A DNA stretch of 64,000 bases from Clavibacter michiganensis subsp. tessellarius (GCF_021922985.1 NZ_CP040788.1:1178001-1242000); one strand, 5' to 3'; shown: positions 38,461 to 49,279, counted from the first letter of the stretch. A program made the numbers and translations. Notes: generated from the letters alone by a model not told the origin.

Positions 38461-39855
38461 TCATGGGCCCGCGACGGGCGCGTCGGGCGCCGAGACGTCG
38501 TAGGAGCCGACGTCGCCGCGGGCCTTCACGAGCGCCTGCAGCACCTGTGCCTTCTCGGCCGAGCGCTCCCCGCTCCCCCACAGCACCTTCTTGCCGCTGC
38601 GGAGGGTGAGCATCACGTCGTCGGTCGTGTTGGCCTGGATGCCGTCGACCTGCGGCAGGAAGTCCGCGGGCAGCGCGACGAGCACCGCCGTCGCGGCCCG
38701 GAAGCGCGGGCTGGAGAGGTCGGCGCTCGGCAGGTCGACGAGGGGGTAGCCGTCCGGACGCGCCGTGGCGCGCTCGATGGTGACGCCCGCGGGGTCCACG
38801 AGGTCGAAGCCCGCTCCCGACTGGATCACGGCGACGGGCGTGCGCTCGACGATGCGGATCACGAGGGTGGAGGGCGGCCGGCTCTCCGTGCTGTAGCTGC
38901 GGATGAGCGGGAAGGCGCGCAGCTCGTCGCCCACGCGGCCGAGGTCGACGAGCGGGAGGGGCGTGCCGACCTGGTCGGCGAGGGCGGCCTGGATGCTGTC
39001 GGGCGAGACGCGGTCCGCGCCCTCGACCTCGACGGTGCGCAGGGCGAGGAGCGGCGAGTAGACGGCGATGCCGACGACGATCGCGAGGACGAGGAACGCG
39101 CCGAGCGCGCCGAGGAGGCCGGCGCGGCGGCGGCGCGTGCGCTGCGTGAACCGGCGCACCTCCTGGCGCTCGTAGCGCTGGCGCTCGCGGCGGGCGCGGC
39201 GCAGCTGACGGCGGGCCTCGGCGTCGCCGGTGGTCGCGCTGGCGGGACGCGCGGGCCGGTGCGCGCGGGGCGTCGGCTCGGCGTCGCCCTCCGCGTGCGT
39301 GCGGCGGCGGAGCGGCTTCGCGGCCGTGGATCCGGCGGCCTGCGCGGCGCCGCGCGCCCGGCGGCCGAGGCGGCCGGCGATGCCGCCCGCGCGGGACGCC
39401 GTCGGCTCCCGCCCGGTGCTCGGGGCGGGAGGGGCGGTGACGGGCGCCTGCGCGAGGTGCGGCAGGACGATCGGCTCGGTGTCCGGTTCGTCGTCGTCCC
39501 GCCATGCGGCGCGGGGCCGGTCGGCCGCGGGCGGCGTCCCGCCCGTGCGGGCGGGCGTCCCGGTGCCGGAGGCCGTGCCGACGCCGGGGGCCGTGCCGGT
39601 CCGGGGTGCCGCGGGCGGCGCGACGGGGCGCGGGACGACGGGGCGCGGTGCGGCGGGTCGCTGCGCGGGCGGACGCTGCGGGGCCTGCGGAGCGGGGCGC
39701 GCCGGGTCGGTCGCGGGTCGCTCGGTCGCGGAGGCGGATGCGGGCGGGGACGCCGGCCGGGATCCGCGTCGTCGCGACGCCGGGGCCTCGGCGCCGTCCG
39801 CGGGCGCGGGCCGGCGCGGGACCCGGGGCCGGTCGAAGCCCTCGGGCCGCTTCAC
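38461..39855 (-). CDS. ftsQ: Cell division protein FtsQ (DivIB) with long cytoplasmic N-terminus
   Basis: Bitopic divisome protein that bridges FtsL/FtsB and the synthases. The 464-residue product has a 244-residue Pro/Ala/Arg-rich cytoplasmic region, one transmembrane helix (about 245-267), a POTRA domain ([19 protein letters not shown]) and the FtsQ beta domain. Typical FtsQ proteins are 250-330 residues, so the cytoplasmic tail is unusually long. The ATG start overlaps the murC stop by 4 nt. An internal start would shorten the tail but would break this coupling. Confidence 0.93.
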   Translation of the reverse strand: MKRPEGFDRPRVPRRPAPADGAEAPASRRRGSRPASPPASASATERPATDPARPAPQAPQRPPAQRPAAPRPVVPRPVAPPAAPRTGTAPGVGTASGTGTPARTGGTPPAADRPRAAWRDDDEPDTEPIVLPHLAQAPVTAPPAPSTGREPTASRAGGIAGRLGRRARGAAQAAGSTAAKPLRRRTHAEGDAEPTPRAHRPARPASATTGDAEARRQLRRARRERQRYERQEVRRFTQRTRRRRAGLLGALGAFLVLAIVVGIAVYSPLLALRTVEVEGADRVSPDSIQAALADQVGTPLPLVDLGRVGDELRAFPLIRSYSTESRPPSTLVIRIVERTPVAVIQSGAGFDLVDPAGVTIERATARPDGYPLVDLPSADLSSPRFRAATAVLVALPADFLPQVDGIQANTTDDVMLTLRSGKKVLWGSGERSAEKAQVLQALVKARGDVGSYDVSAPDAPVAGP

Positions 39856-41273
39856 TCGCGCGGCCGGGGGGTCGCCGCGGGCTGGGCCGGGCGCGCCAGC
39901 GCGTCGACCACCTGCGGGATGATCCGGTACACGTCGCCGCAGCTGAGGGTCACGACGAGGTCGCCGTCGCGCGCGATCTCCGCGACGCGGTCGGCCGCGT
40001 CCTGCCAGTCGGGCAGGTAGTCGACGCGGCCGGCGTCGGCGAATCGCTCCGACACGAGCGCGCCCGTGACGCCGGGGATCGGGTCCTCGCGCGCGCCGAA
40101 CACGTCGAGCACGACCGTGTGGTCGGCGAGCTCCTCGTAGACGCGCGCGAAGTCGCCCGCCATGAGCTGCGTGCGGCTGTACAGGTGCGGCTGGTGCACG
40201 GCGATGATGCGGCCGGATCCGACGACCGTCCGCGCGGCGGAGAGGGCGGCGCGCACCTCGGTCGGATGGTGCGCGTAGTCGTCGTAGACGCTCACGCCGC
40301 GGACCTCCGCGTGCAGCTCGAAGCGGCGGCCGGTGCCGGAGAACCCGGCGAGGCCCGCGATCGCGTCGTCGGGATCCACGCCGAGGCCCACGAGGACGGC
40401 GTACGCGCCGGCCGCGTTGATCGCGTTGTGCCGACCGGGCACGCGGAGCGCGGCACGTCGGGAGACGCCGTCGTGGGTGAGCGTGAAGGCGACGGGGCCG
40501 TCGGTGACGATGTCGGAGATGCGGACGTCGGCGGCCGGGTCCTCGCCGAACGTGACGATGCGGCCCTCGATGCGCGCGGTGACGCGGCGGGCGCCGGGGT
40601 CGTCGCTCGAGATCACGACGAGCTCGGACGCGGCCGACGCGAAGCGCACGAAGGCGTCGTCGAAGGCCTCGTGCGAGCCGTAGTGGTCGAGGTGGTCGGC
40701 GTCGACGTTGGTGATGAGCGCCACGGCCGTGTCGTAGAGGAGGAAGGAGCCGTCGGACTCGTCGGCCTCGACGACGAACAGCTCCTCGGATCCGGGGGCG
40801 CTGGAGACGCCGAGCCCGCCGATCACGCCGCCGTTCACGAACGACGGGTCGCGCCCGGCCTCGAGCAGCGCGGTGACGATCATGCCGGTGGACGTGGTCT
40901 TCCCGTGCGCGCCCGCGACCGCGACGAGGCGCTGGCCGCTGATGAGCCAGGCGAGCGCCTGCGAGCGGTGCAGGATCGGGAGGCCCCGCTCCTTCGCGAG
41001 CACGTACTCGGGGTTGTCCTGCCAGAGCGCGCCCGTGACGACGAGCGCCTCGGCGTCGCCCACGTGGGCCGCGTCGTGGCCGACGTGGATCTCGGCGCCG
41101 AGCTCCCGGAGCGCCTGGACGGCGTCGGAGTCTCGCGAGTCGGATCCGGTGACGCGGTGGCCCGCGGCGAGGAACAGGCGCGCGATGCCGCTCATGCCGG
41201 ACCCGCCGATGCCCACGAAGTGGACGCGGCCGAGCTCGGTCGGGATGTCCATGGTCAGGTCGGGTGCGATCAC
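39852..41273 (-). CDS. murC: UDP-N-acetylmuramate-L-alanine ligase
   Basis: Adds the first stem residue to UDP-MurNAc with ATP. The 473-residue protein has the N-terminal [14 protein letters not shown] loop, the Mur-ligase ATP site [32 protein letters not shown] and the C-terminal [10 protein letters not shown] signature. In some group-B peptidoglycans the first residue is glycine, so substrate choice (Ala or Gly) is open. GTG start with GAGGAG 7 nt upstream. Between murG and ftsQ. Confidence 0.97.
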   Translation of the reverse strand: MIAPDLTMDIPTELGRVHFVGIGGSGMSGIARLFLAAGHRVTGSDSRDSDAVQALRELGAEIHVGHDAAHVGDAEALVVTGALWQDNPEYVLAKERGLPILHRSQALAWLISGQRLVAVAGAHGKTTSTGMIVTALLEAGRDPSFVNGGVIGGLGVSSAPGSEELFVVEADESDGSFLLYDTAVALITNVDADHLDHYGSHEAFDDAFVRFASAASELVVISSDDPGARRVTARIEGRIVTFGEDPAADVRISDIVTDGPVAFTLTHDGVSRRAALRVPGRHNAINAAGAYAVLVGLGVDPDDAIAGLAGFSGTGRRFELHAEVRGVSVYDDYAHHPTEVRAALSAARTVVGSGRIIAVHQPHLYSRTQLMAGDFARVYEELADHTVVLDVFGAREDPIPGVTGALVSERFADAGRVDYLPDWQDAADRVAEIARDGDLVVTLSCGDVYRIIPQVVDALARPAQPAATPRPRE

Positions 41274-41315
41274 GTGCGGTCTCCTCGGGAGGTGGGAAGC
41301 GGGCGGGCGGCGCGG

Positions 41316-42419
41316 TCAGCGCCGGGCGGCGGGCCGGGACGGGCGTGCGGCGACCGCGTCGCGCACGAGGTCGGCCATGCGGGCGGCGCCGTCGCGGCCG
41401 CCCACGGACGCGGCGGCCGCGGACATGCGCGCGAGCGCGGCCGGGTCGGACAGGAGCGGGAGCACGTGCGCGAGCACCCAGTCGGGCGTGAAGTCGGCGT
41501 CCGCCACGACGATGCCGCCCCCGGCCGCGACGACGCCGCGGACGTTGACGGCCTGCTCGCCGTTGCCGACCGGGTACGGGACGTAGACCGCGGGGAGGCC
41601 CACGGCCGTGAGCTCCGAGAGCGCGCCGGCGCCCGCCCGGGAGACGACGAGGTCGGCCGCGGCGATGGCGAGCTCCATCCGGTCGGAGTACCCGACCACG
41701 TGGTACCGCTCGACGCCCGGGTCGGTGAACTCCTGCGCGCCGCCGACGATGTGCAGGATCTGCGCACCCGTCGCGGTGATGCGCTCGGCCACCTGCACGA
41801 CCGTGCGGTTGAGGCTGCGGGCGCCTGTGGATCCGCCGGTCACGAGGAGCGTCGGCCGGTCGGCGTCGAGGCCGAGCTCGGCGCGCGCGTCGGCGCGGAC
41901 GGCATCGCGGTCGAGGGTCGCGATCTCGCGGCGGAGCGGCATGCCGACCACCCGCGCGCGCGGCCCGAGGGCCGTGCCGGGGAACGTGATGCCGACCGAG
42001 GCGGCGACGCGCGCGCCGAGGCGGTTGGCGAGGCCGGGCGACGCGTTGGCCTCGTGCACGACGACCGGCACGCGCGAACGTCGTGCGGCGAGGTAGGCGG
42101 GCGCGGCCGCGTAGCCGCCGAAGCCGACGACCACGTCGATCCCCCGCTCGGCGATCATGCGGCGGATCTGGCTGACCGCCCGCGCGAACGCCGGCGCGAA
42201 CGCGACGGCCGCGCGATTCGGGCGGCGCGGGAACGGCAGGCGCGCGATGGTGAGCAGCTCGTAGCCGCGGGCCGGGACGAGGCGCGCCTCGAGGCCCTCG
42301 CGCGTGCCGAGGACGAGGATCGTGGACTCCGGCTCGCGCGCGCGCAGCTCGTCGGCGACCGCGAGCAGCGGGTTGACGTGCCCCGCGGTGCCGCCGCCGG
42401 CGAGCAGGTAGACCGTCAC
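41316..42419 (-). CDS. murG: UDP-GlcNAc:lipid I GlcNAc transferase MurG
   Basis: Makes lipid II by adding GlcNAc to lipid I on the inner membrane face. The 367-residue GT28 enzyme has the glycine-rich GGGTAGHVNPLLAV at the N-terminus, GFGGYAAAP, HEANASPGLANR, the mid-protein GGSTGARSLN and the C-terminal sugar-nucleotide site SRAGAGALSELTAVGLPAVYVPYP. The GTG start overlaps the ftsW stop by 4 nt; the longer open frame upstream is the shadow of ftsW. Confidence 0.97.
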   Translation of the reverse strand: MTVYLLAGGGTAGHVNPLLAVADELRAREPESTILVLGTREGLEARLVPARGYELLTIARLPFPRRPNRAAVAFAPAFARAVSQIRRMIAERGIDVVVGFGGYAAAPAYLAARRSRVPVVVHEANASPGLANRLGARVAASVGITFPGTALGPRARVVGMPLRREIATLDRDAVRADARAELGLDADRPTLLVTGGSTGARSLNRTVVQVAERITATGAQILHIVGGAQEFTDPGVERYHVVGYSDRMELAIAAADLVVSRAGAGALSELTAVGLPAVYVPYPVGNGEQAVNVRGVVAAGGGIVVADADFTPDWVLAHVLPLLSDPAALARMSAAAASVGGRDGAARMADLVRDAVAARPSRPAARR

Positions 42420-43705
42420 GAGCGCATGCCGATCACGGCCGGGATGACGTCCGGCGACTCCTCGGTCGTGGGCTTCCGCGCGAAGCCGAGCACGATGCCC
42501 ATCGCGACGAGCGTCGTGACGAGCGACGACCCTCCCGACGACACGAACGGCAAGGGCACCCCGAGCACCGGGAGCAGGTTGAGCACCACGGCGATGTTCA
42601 CGAAGGCCTGCACGATGATCCAGGTCATGACGGCGCCCGTCGCGACGCGGGCGAAGGTGTCGGTGTTGGCGCGGATCACGCGGATGAAGCCGATGGCGAG
42701 CACCACGAACAGGAGGATGACGACGATGGCGCCGATGAGGCCGAGCTCCTCGCCGATGATGGCGAAGATGTAGTCGTTGTCGGCCTCGGGCAGCCACATC
42801 CACTTGGCCTTGGAGTTGCCGAGGCCCACGCCGAAGACGCCGCCCGCGGCCAGCGCGTAGAGGCCGTGCGTGGACTGCCAGCAGCCGCCCGCGTAGTCGC
42901 ACTGCCCGGTGAGGAACTCGGTGACGCGGCGCATGCGGCTGTCGCTGATGACGGTCATGAGCACCGCGAGCACGGAGCCGATCGTGAGCATGAGCGTGAG
43001 CTTGCCCATCGGGATCCCCGCGAAGAACAGGGCGCCGAGCACGATGCTCGCCATGATGATGACCGTCCCGAGGTCGCCGCCGAGCGCCACGAGGCCCACG
43101 GCGCCGCCCGCGACGGGGAGCACGGGGATGAGGATGTGCGGCCACGTGCGCAGCAGGTGGCGCTTCCTCGAGAGGATGAAGCCCAGCCAGATGACGAGCC
43201 CCACCTTGATGAGCTCGGCGGGCTGGAACGTCGTGCCGGCGATGCGGATCCAGCCGATGTTCTCGCCGACCTTCACGCCCATGGGGCCGAACACGAGCAG
43301 CTGCACGCCGCACGCGGCCAGCAGCAGGACCCACGCCCAGCGCTTCCAGAACATGGGCGGCACGAGCGAGACGAGCAGCATGAGCGGGACGCCGATGAGC
43401 GCGAACATGCCCTGCTTGAGGAAGATGCCGAAGAACCCGCCGCCCGCGACGAACGAGTCGATGCTCGACGACGACAGCACCATCACCAGGCCGAAGACCA
43501 CGAGGAAGAGGGTCGTGCCGAGCAGGAGGAAGTAGGAGCCGCTCTCCGCGTGGAAGGCGCGGCCGAGGCTGATCCGGGCGGCGAGCCCGCGGCGCTGCGT
43601 GCCCTCCTGCGCGTCCTCGACGGGCGCGGACGGGGTGCGCGGGCCGCGGGGGCCCGGCGCGTCAGCCGCGCGGCCGGTCCGCGTCGTTCTCGGGGGCAGT
43701 GTCAT
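42416..43705 (-). CDS. ftsW: Septal peptidoglycan polymerase FtsW (SEDS family)
   Basis: Polymerises lipid II at the septum together with FtsI. The 429-residue protein has an Arg/Pro-rich cytoplasmic N-terminus (about 50 residues) and about ten membrane helices. SEDS motifs are present, including GGDLGTVIIM, GNSKAKWMWLPEADNDYIFAIIGEELG and VPLPFVSSGGSSL. The ATG start has GGAGG 8 nt upstream. Its 5' end overlaps the end of murD by 44 nt. Confidence 0.96.
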   Translation of the reverse strand: MTLPPRTTRTGRAADAPGPRGPRTPSAPVEDAQEGTQRRGLAARISLGRAFHAESGSYFLLLGTTLFLVVFGLVMVLSSSSIDSFVAGGGFFGIFLKQGMFALIGVPLMLLVSLVPPMFWKRWAWVLLLAACGVQLLVFGPMGVKVGENIGWIRIAGTTFQPAELIKVGLVIWLGFILSRKRHLLRTWPHILIPVLPVAGGAVGLVALGGDLGTVIIMASIVLGALFFAGIPMGKLTLMLTIGSVLAVLMTVISDSRMRRVTEFLTGQCDYAGGCWQSTHGLYALAAGGVFGVGLGNSKAKWMWLPEADNDYIFAIIGEELGLIGAIVVILLFVVLAIGFIRVIRANTDTFARVATGAVMTWIIVQAFVNIAVVLNLLPVLGVPLPFVSSGGSSLVTTLVAMGIVLGFARKPTTEESPDVIPAVIGMRS

Positions 43706-45206
43706 CCGCCGCACCTCCCAGGTGGTGGTCGACCGCGGCGCGGAATCGGCGCCCGCGATCGGCGTAGTCGGTGAATTGGTCCATGGATGCCGCCGCCGGG
43801 GCCAACAGGACCGTGTCGCCCTGCTCTGCCACGCCCGCCGCGAGCCGCACCGCGGTCCGCATGACCTCCTCAGTGTCGCTCTCGGCCACCTCGAGGACCG
43901 TCACGTCGGGCGCGTGTCGCGCGAATGCCGCGAGCACCTCGGCGCGCTCGGCGCCGATGACCACGGCAGCCCGGACGCGGGCGGCGTGGGAGCGGATCAG
44001 CTCGTCGAGCTCGACGCCCTTGAGCAGCCCCCCGACGACCCAGACGACCGAGGGGAACGCGGCGAGGGACGCGGACGCGGCGTGCGGGTTCGTGGCCTTG
44101 GAGTCGTCGACGAACGCGACGCCGTCGCGCTCCCCGATGCGCTCGATGCGGTGGCTGTCGAGCTCGAACCGCTGGAGCGCCTGGCGCACGACCGCCGGCG
44201 AGACGCCGTAGGACCGGGCGAGCGCGGCCGCGGCCAGGATGTTCTGCACGATGTGCGGCGCGGCGAGCCCGACCGCGCGCAGCTCGTCGAGCGTCGTCAG
44301 CTCCAGCGCGCTCGTGAAGCGCTCCTCGAGGAACGCGCGGTCGCAGAGGATCCCGTCGACGATGCCGAGGTCGCTCGGGCCGGGCGCGTCGAGGCCGAAG
44401 CCGATGGCGCGCGCGCCGTCCTGCACGTCGGCGTCGCGGAGCGCGTCCTCGGTGGCGCGGTCGGCGCGGTTGTAGACGCAGGCCACGCGTGTGTCCGCGT
44501 AGATCCGGCCCTTGGCCGCCGCGTACGCCCGCCGGGACCCGTGCCACTCGAGGTGGTCGTCGGCCAGGTTGAGGAACGCGCTGGAGTACGGCCGCACCTC
44601 GCGCATGTAGTGCAGCTGGTGGCTGGACAGCTCGACGACGAGCACGTCGAAGCCGTCGGGGTGCCGCACCACGTCGAGCACGGGCAGGCCGATGTTGCCG
44701 CACGGGACCGCGCGCACGCCGCCCTCCTGCAGGAGCGCTGCCGTGAGCTGCGTGGTGGTGGTCTTGCCGTTGGTGCCGGTGATGGTGATCCACTCGGCCG
44801 GCGTGCCCGTCTTGTCCCGCACGCGCCAGGCCAGCTCGATGTCGCCCCACAGCGGGATGCCCGCATCGACCGCCCACGCGGGGAGCGGGTGCGTCGGCGC
44901 GTAGCCGGGCGAGACGACGACGAGCTCGGGCGCGAAGTCCACGAGCCCCGCGGGCACGGGCGACTCCTCGGTCGGCCGGACGAGGCGCCCGCCGATGACC
45001 TCGAGCAGCGTCAGGCGCTCGGGCGACGCGTCGGACGCGACGACGAGCACGTCCGCGCCGAGCTCCACGAGGGTGTCCGCGACCGAGAACCCCGTGCGGC
45101 CGAGGCCGAGGACGGCGACGCGGAGGCCGGTCCAGTCGTCGTGCCAGCTGTGCAGGGAGTCGGGGCGCGCGAGCGTCGCGTCGTCGCCGAGGGGAGCGTC
45201 CGTCAT
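43662..45206 (-). CDS. murD: UDP-MurNAc-L-alanine:D-glutamate ligase MurD
   Basis: Adds D-glutamate to the peptidoglycan precursor. The 514-residue protein has an N-terminal UDP-binding domain (VAVLGLGRTGFSVADTL), the ATP site ITGTNGKTTTTQL, the ELSSHQL and NLADDHLEWHG segments, NRAD, and the C-terminal DDSKATNPHAA motif. The ATG lies 2 nt after the mraY stop. It is longer than the 430-460 residues of many MurD proteins because of N- and C-terminal extensions. Confidence 0.96.
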   Translation of the reverse strand: MTDAPLGDDATLARPDSLHSWHDDWTGLRVAVLGLGRTGFSVADTLVELGADVLVVASDASPERLTLLEVIGGRLVRPTEESPVPAGLVDFAPELVVVSPGYAPTHPLPAWAVDAGIPLWGDIELAWRVRDKTGTPAEWITITGTNGKTTTTQLTAALLQEGGVRAVPCGNIGLPVLDVVRHPDGFDVLVVELSSHQLHYMREVRPYSSAFLNLADDHLEWHGSRRAYAAAKGRIYADTRVACVYNRADRATEDALRDADVQDGARAIGFGLDAPGPSDLGIVDGILCDRAFLEERFTSALELTTLDELRAVGLAAPHIVQNILAAAALARSYGVSPAVVRQALQRFELDSHRIERIGERDGVAFVDDSKATNPHAASASLAAFPSVVWVVGGLLKGVELDELIRSHAARVRAAVVIGAERAEVLAAFARHAPDVTVLEVAESDTEEVMRTAVRLAAGVAEQGDTVLLAPAAASMDQFTDYADRGRRFRAAVDHHLGGAADDTAPENDADRPRG

Positions 45207-45208
45207 CT

Positions 45209-46318
45209 CTACTGCGTGATCCATTCCAGGTAGAAGGTGCCGACGCCGGCCGCGACCAGCAGGCCGGCGATGATCCAGAAGCGCACGACGACCGTGACCT
45301 CCGCCCACCCCTTGAGCTCGAAGTGGTGGTGGAGCGGGCTCATGAGGAAGATCCGCTTGCCGTGCGTGAGCTTGAAGTAGATGCGCTGCAGGATCACCGA
45401 GCCCGCGACGATCACGAACAGGCCGCCGATGAAGACGAGCAGCAGCTCCGTGCGGCTGAGGACGGCGAGGGCCGCGAGGGCGCCGCCGAGGCCGAGGGAG
45501 CCGGTGTCGCCCATGAAGATCTGCGCGGGCGAGGTGTTCCACCACAGGAAGCCGATGAGGGCGCCGACGATGGAGGCCGCGATGATCGCGAGGTCGAGCG
45601 GGCTCGCCACCTCGTAGCAGCGGTACTCGTTCTGGTAGCTGGAGACGCTGTCGCAGGACTGGTTGAACTGCCAGAAGCCGATGATGACGTAGGAGCCGAT
45701 CGAGAAGATCGACGCGCCCGCGGCCAGGCCGTCGAGGCCGTCGGCCACGTTCACGCCGTTCGAGGTGCTCGCGACGATGAGGCAGATCCAGACGATGAAC
45801 AGCGCCGTGCCGATGACCGCGCCGAGCGCCATGAAGTCGAGCGGCAGGTCGCGGAAGAGACTGATGGCGGTCGACGCCGGCGTGAGGCCCGACACGGGGT
45901 CGCGGAGCGTGATGGCCAGGACGGCGAACACGGCCGCGACGAGCACCTGGCCGGCGATCTTCTGCCAGCCACCGAGCCCGAGGGACTGCTGCTTGCGCGT
46001 CTTCAGGTAGTCGTCGAGGAACCCGACGAAGCCGAGGCCCACCATCATGAAGACGACCAGCAGGCCCGACGGCGTCACGGGGTCGAACCGGACCCCGTCC
46101 CACGTGAGCAGGTGCCCGACGAAGTAGCCGATGACGCTCGCCAGGATGATGACGATGCCGCCCATGGTGGCCGTGCCGCGCTTGGTGTGGTGCGACTGCG
46201 GACCGTCGTCGCGGATGAACTGGCCCCACTGCAGCCGGTGGAACAGCTTGATGAACAGGGGCGTCAGGAACAGCGTGAAGACGAGCGAGATGGCGCCCGC
46301 GCCGAGGAGGGCTACCAC
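45209..46318 (-). CDS. mraY: Phospho-MurNAc-pentapeptide transferase MraY
   Basis: Makes lipid I from UDP-MurNAc-pentapeptide and undecaprenyl phosphate. The 369-residue protein has ten membrane helices and the signatures [19 protein letters not shown] (catalytic Asp pair), [23 protein letters not shown] and the cytoplasmic [11 protein letters not shown] loop. The GTG start has GGGGGAG about 9 nt upstream and overlaps murF by 7 nt. Confidence 0.97.
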   Translation of the reverse strand: MVALLGAGAISLVFTLFLTPLFIKLFHRLQWGQFIRDDGPQSHHTKRGTATMGGIVIILASVIGYFVGHLLTWDGVRFDPVTPSGLLVVFMMVGLGFVGFLDDYLKTRKQQSLGLGGWQKIAGQVLVAAVFAVLAITLRDPVSGLTPASTAISLFRDLPLDFMALGAVIGTALFIVWICLIVASTSNGVNVADGLDGLAAGASIFSIGSYVIIGFWQFNQSCDSVSSYQNEYRCYEVASPLDLAIIAASIVGALIGFLWWNTSPAQIFMGDTGSLGLGGALAALAVLSRTELLLVFIGGLFVIVAGSVILQRIYFKLTHGKRIFLMSPLHHHFELKGWAEVTVVVRFWIIAGLLVAAGVGTFYLEWITQ

Positions 46319-47721
46319 GCGTGCTTCTCCCCCAGCTCGTCGCCGAGGAAGCGGAGCCCGGCGGAGTTCGACGACTTGACGAGCACGAGGTCGCCGTCGC
46401 GGAGGATGCGGTCGAGCACCTCGCGGGCCTCGTCCACGTCCTCGGCGAAGATCGACTCGCCGTCCCACGAGCCCTGGGCGATGGCCTCGAGGTGGAGGCG
46501 GCGTGCGGCGCGTCCGACGACGACGAGCTGGCCGATGTTGAGCCGCACGGCGAGGAGGCCCACGCGATCGTGCTCCTCCTCGGAGAACTCGCCGAGCTCG
46601 CTCATCTCGCCGAGGACCGCGACCGTGCGCTGCTCCGGACCGCGGATCTGCGCGAGGGTGCGCAGCGCCGCGGCCATGGAGTCGGGGCTCGCGTTGTAGG
46701 CGTCGTTGATGACGGTGACGCCGTTGCCGCCGAGCACCTCCATCCGCCAGCGCTCGGCGCGCTGCACGGTCTGCAGCGCCGAGACGATGGAGTCGCCGTC
46801 GACGCCGAGCGCCCACGCGCCCGCCGCCGCGGCCAGCGCGTTCGTGACGTGGTGCTCGCCGAGCACGCGGAAGGACACCGGCCGCGTGGATCCGTCGGGC
46901 AGGTGCAGCGTGAAGGTCGTGCCGGCCGCCGAGGCGACGATGTCGGTCGCCCGCACCGCGGCCCGCGCGTCCCGCCCGAACCACAGCACGGGCGCCTCGG
47001 TCTTGTCGCTCATGGAGGACACGCGCGGGTCGTCCGCGTTGAGCACGGCCGTGTCCTCGGGCAGGAGGTCCTGGACCATCTCGGTCTTGGTGCGGAGGGT
47101 CTGCTCGATGCCGCCGAAGCCGCCCGCGTGCGCGAGGCCCACCGTGAGGACGATGCCCACGTCGGGCTTCGCCATGCGCACGAGCCGCGTGATCTCGCCG
47201 GGCCCGCTCGCGCCCATCTCGGCGACGAGGAACCGCGTGGTCCGCGTGACCTTGAGCATCGTGAGCGGCGCGCCGACCTCGTTGTTGAACGACGCGACGG
47301 GCGACACGGTCTCGCCCTGCGTCTCGAGGATCGCGTGCAGCAGGTTCTTCGTGGTGGTCTTGCCGTTGGATCCGGTGACCGCGACCATGCGCAGGCCGCC
47401 GAGCGCGCGCACGCGGGCGACGACCTCGTGGGCGAGCACGCCGAGCGCGTCGACCACGTCGGGGACGAGCACCTGGGGTACGGGCAGGTCGAGCTCGCGC
47501 TCGACGAGCAGCAGCGCGGCGCCCGCCTCGACGGCCTGCGGCGCGAAGAGGTGCCCGTCGGTCTCCTCGCCGGGCTTGGCGACGAAGATCCCGCCGGGCG
47601 CGATGAGGCGGCTGTCGGTGTCGACCGCGCCGTCCACGACGGTCTGCGGGGTGGCGTCGCCGCGCAGCAGGAGGCGGCCGTCGACCGCCTCGGCGATCTC
47701 GGCGAGGGTGAGGGCGATCAT
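46312..47721 (-). CDS. murF: UDP-MurNAc-tripeptide:D-alanyl-D-alanine ligase MurF
   Basis: Adds D-Ala-D-Ala to complete the pentapeptide. The 469-residue protein has an N-terminal domain with [22 protein letters not shown], the ATP site [29 protein letters not shown], and the late [12 protein letters not shown] motif characteristic of MurF. TGGAG precedes the ATG, which follows the murE stop by 1 nt. The D-Ala-D-Ala ligase gene is not in this cluster. Confidence 0.97.
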   Translation of the reverse strand: MIALTLAEIAEAVDGRLLLRGDATPQTVVDGAVDTDSRLIAPGGIFVAKPGEETDGHLFAPQAVEAGAALLLVERELDLPVPQVLVPDVVDALGVLAHEVVARVRALGGLRMVAVTGSNGKTTTKNLLHAILETQGETVSPVASFNNEVGAPLTMLKVTRTTRFLVAEMGASGPGEITRLVRMAKPDVGIVLTVGLAHAGGFGGIEQTLRTKTEMVQDLLPEDTAVLNADDPRVSSMSDKTEAPVLWFGRDARAAVRATDIVASAAGTTFTLHLPDGSTRPVSFRVLGEHHVTNALAAAAGAWALGVDGDSIVSALQTVQRAERWRMEVLGGNGVTVINDAYNASPDSMAAALRTLAQIRGPEQRTVAVLGEMSELGEFSEEEHDRVGLLAVRLNIGQLVVVGRAARRLHLEAIAQGSWDGESIFAEDVDEAREVLDRILRDGDLVLVKSSNSAGLRFLGDELGEKHAW

Positions 47722-47722
47722 G

Positions 47723-49267
47723 TCAGCTCCAGCCTGCGTCGCGGAGGGCCGCGCGCGCGTCGTCACGGGCGGAGAACGGGATCTTGCGCCCGGCCACCTC
47801 GTGGTAGTCCTCGTGCCCGGGTCCGGCGACGAGGATGGTGTCCCCCTCGCCGACCAGCGACACCGCGGTGCGGATCGCGGTGGCGGGGTCGGGCACCTCG
47901 TGGATCTCGCGGTCGGGCACGGCCGCCCGCGCGCCCGCGATGAGCGAGGCCCGGATCGACGCCGGGTCCTCGTAGCGCGGGTGGTAGTCGGTGATGACCA
48001 CCACGTCGGCCAGGCGGGCGGCGATCGCGCCCATCTCGGCGCGCTTCGTGGTGTCCCGGTCGCCGTCGGCGCCGAACACCATCACGAGCCTCCCGGGCGT
48101 GAACGGCCGCAGCGCCTGCAGCGTCTGCTCGAACGCGTCGGGCGTGTGGCCGTAGTCCACGAAGAAGAGGGGGCCGCTCTCGCCGGACACGCGCTCGGCG
48201 CGGCCGGGGATGTAGGCGCGGATGCCGCCGTCGCGGTCGAGCACGTGGGCGACCGCGTCGAGGTCGTAGCCCGACTCGACGAGCATGACGATGGCGAGGC
48301 CGGCGTTCGCGGCCATGAACCACCCGGGCACGGGCACGCGCGAGACGAGCACGCGGTTGTCGGGGCCCTCGAGGCGGAAGCCGGTGGAGTCGGGCGTCTG
48401 CTCGAGGACCGTCACGGTCCAGTCCGCGTCGACGCCGGGCTTCGACGAGATCGTGGTGATCGGGATGCGGGAGCCGTCGACGATGCGCTGGCCCCACTCC
48501 GTGTCGAGCGAGACGACGCCGCGGCGCGCGCGGTCGGGGTCGAAGAAGGCGGCCTTCGCGTCGAAGTACTCCTCGAAGTCCGCGTAGTCGTCGAGGTGGT
48601 CGTGGCTGAGGTTGATGAAGGCGGCCACGTCGAACACGAGCCCGTCCACCCGGTGGCGCGACAGCGCCTGGGCCGAGACCTCGATCGTCACGGCGCGCAC
48701 CTCGGCCTCGCGCATGCGCGCGAGGAGCGCGTGCAGCTCGCTCGCCTCGGGCGTGGTGAGGCGGCTCGTGATGCTCTCCTCGCCGATCCGGCGCTCGGCG
48801 GTGGAGGTGAGGCCGGTCACGACGCCGAGCTGGCGGAGCAGGCCGTCGAGCAGGTAGACGACGCTCGTCTTGCCGTTCGTGCCCGTGACGCCGTACAGCG
48901 TCGCCGGGTCCTCCGCCGAGCGGTGGACCCACGCCGCGATGTCGCCGAGCGCCGCCCGCGGGTCGGGGGTGAGGATCACGGGGAGCCCCGAGCCCTGCGC
49001 GTCGGCCAGGCCGTCGGGGTCCGTGAGGACCGCGACCGCGCCGCTGGCCGCCGCCGCCGACGCGAAGCGTGCGCCGTGGGCGCGCGCGCCGCGGAGGCCG
49101 ACGTACAGGTCGCCCGGCTGCACGTCGTCGGTCGACAGCGTGACGCCGGTGACCTCCACGTCGTCCACGTCGCCGACGACGTCGAGCGCGAAGTCGCTCA
49201 CGAGGCCGGACAGCGACCGTGCGACGGGATGCTCGGGGCGGAGGGCGGGGGTGGCAGGGGAGGTCAT
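47723..49267 (-). CDS. murE: UDP-MurNAc-dipeptide:diamino acid ligase MurE with atypical selectivity motif
   Basis: Adds the third stem residue. The 514-residue protein has DDVQPGDLYVGLRGARAHG, the ATP site GVTGTNGKTSVVYLL, TTPEA, NLSHDHLDDYADFEEY and DYGHTPDAFEQTL. The site that reads the diamino acid, DNPR in meso-diaminopimelate enzymes, is here YHPR (428-431, within TDYHPRYEDP), while the rest of the motif is kept. This suggests another substrate, for example 2,4-diaminobutyrate, ornithine or lysine. Of two in-frame ATGs the second is 9 nt after GAGAG and is used. Confidence 0.95.
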   Translation of the reverse strand: MTSPATPALRPEHPVARSLSGLVSDFALDVVGDVDDVEVTGVTLSTDDVQPGDLYVGLRGARAHGARFASAAAASGAVAVLTDPDGLADAQGSGLPVILTPDPRAALGDIAAWVHRSAEDPATLYGVTGTNGKTSVVYLLDGLLRQLGVVTGLTSTAERRIGEESITSRLTTPEASELHALLARMREAEVRAVTIEVSAQALSRHRVDGLVFDVAAFINLSHDHLDDYADFEEYFDAKAAFFDPDRARRGVVSLDTEWGQRIVDGSRIPITTISSKPGVDADWTVTVLEQTPDSTGFRLEGPDNRVLVSRVPVPGWFMAANAGLAIVMLVESGYDLDAVAHVLDRDGGIRAYIPGRAERVSGESGPLFFVDYGHTPDAFEQTLQALRPFTPGRLVMVFGADGDRDTTKRAEMGAIAARLADVVVITDYHPRYEDPASIRASLIAGARAAVPDREIHEVPDPATAIRTAVSLVGEGDTILVAGPGHEDYHEVAGRKIPFSARDDARAALRDAGWS

Positions 49268-49279
49268 CGCCCTCATCTC

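Noticed and set aside
38461..39505. Second open frame on the minus strand within ftsQ in another phase
   Set aside because: It is an Arg/Pro-rich off-phase frame of ftsQ without motifs.
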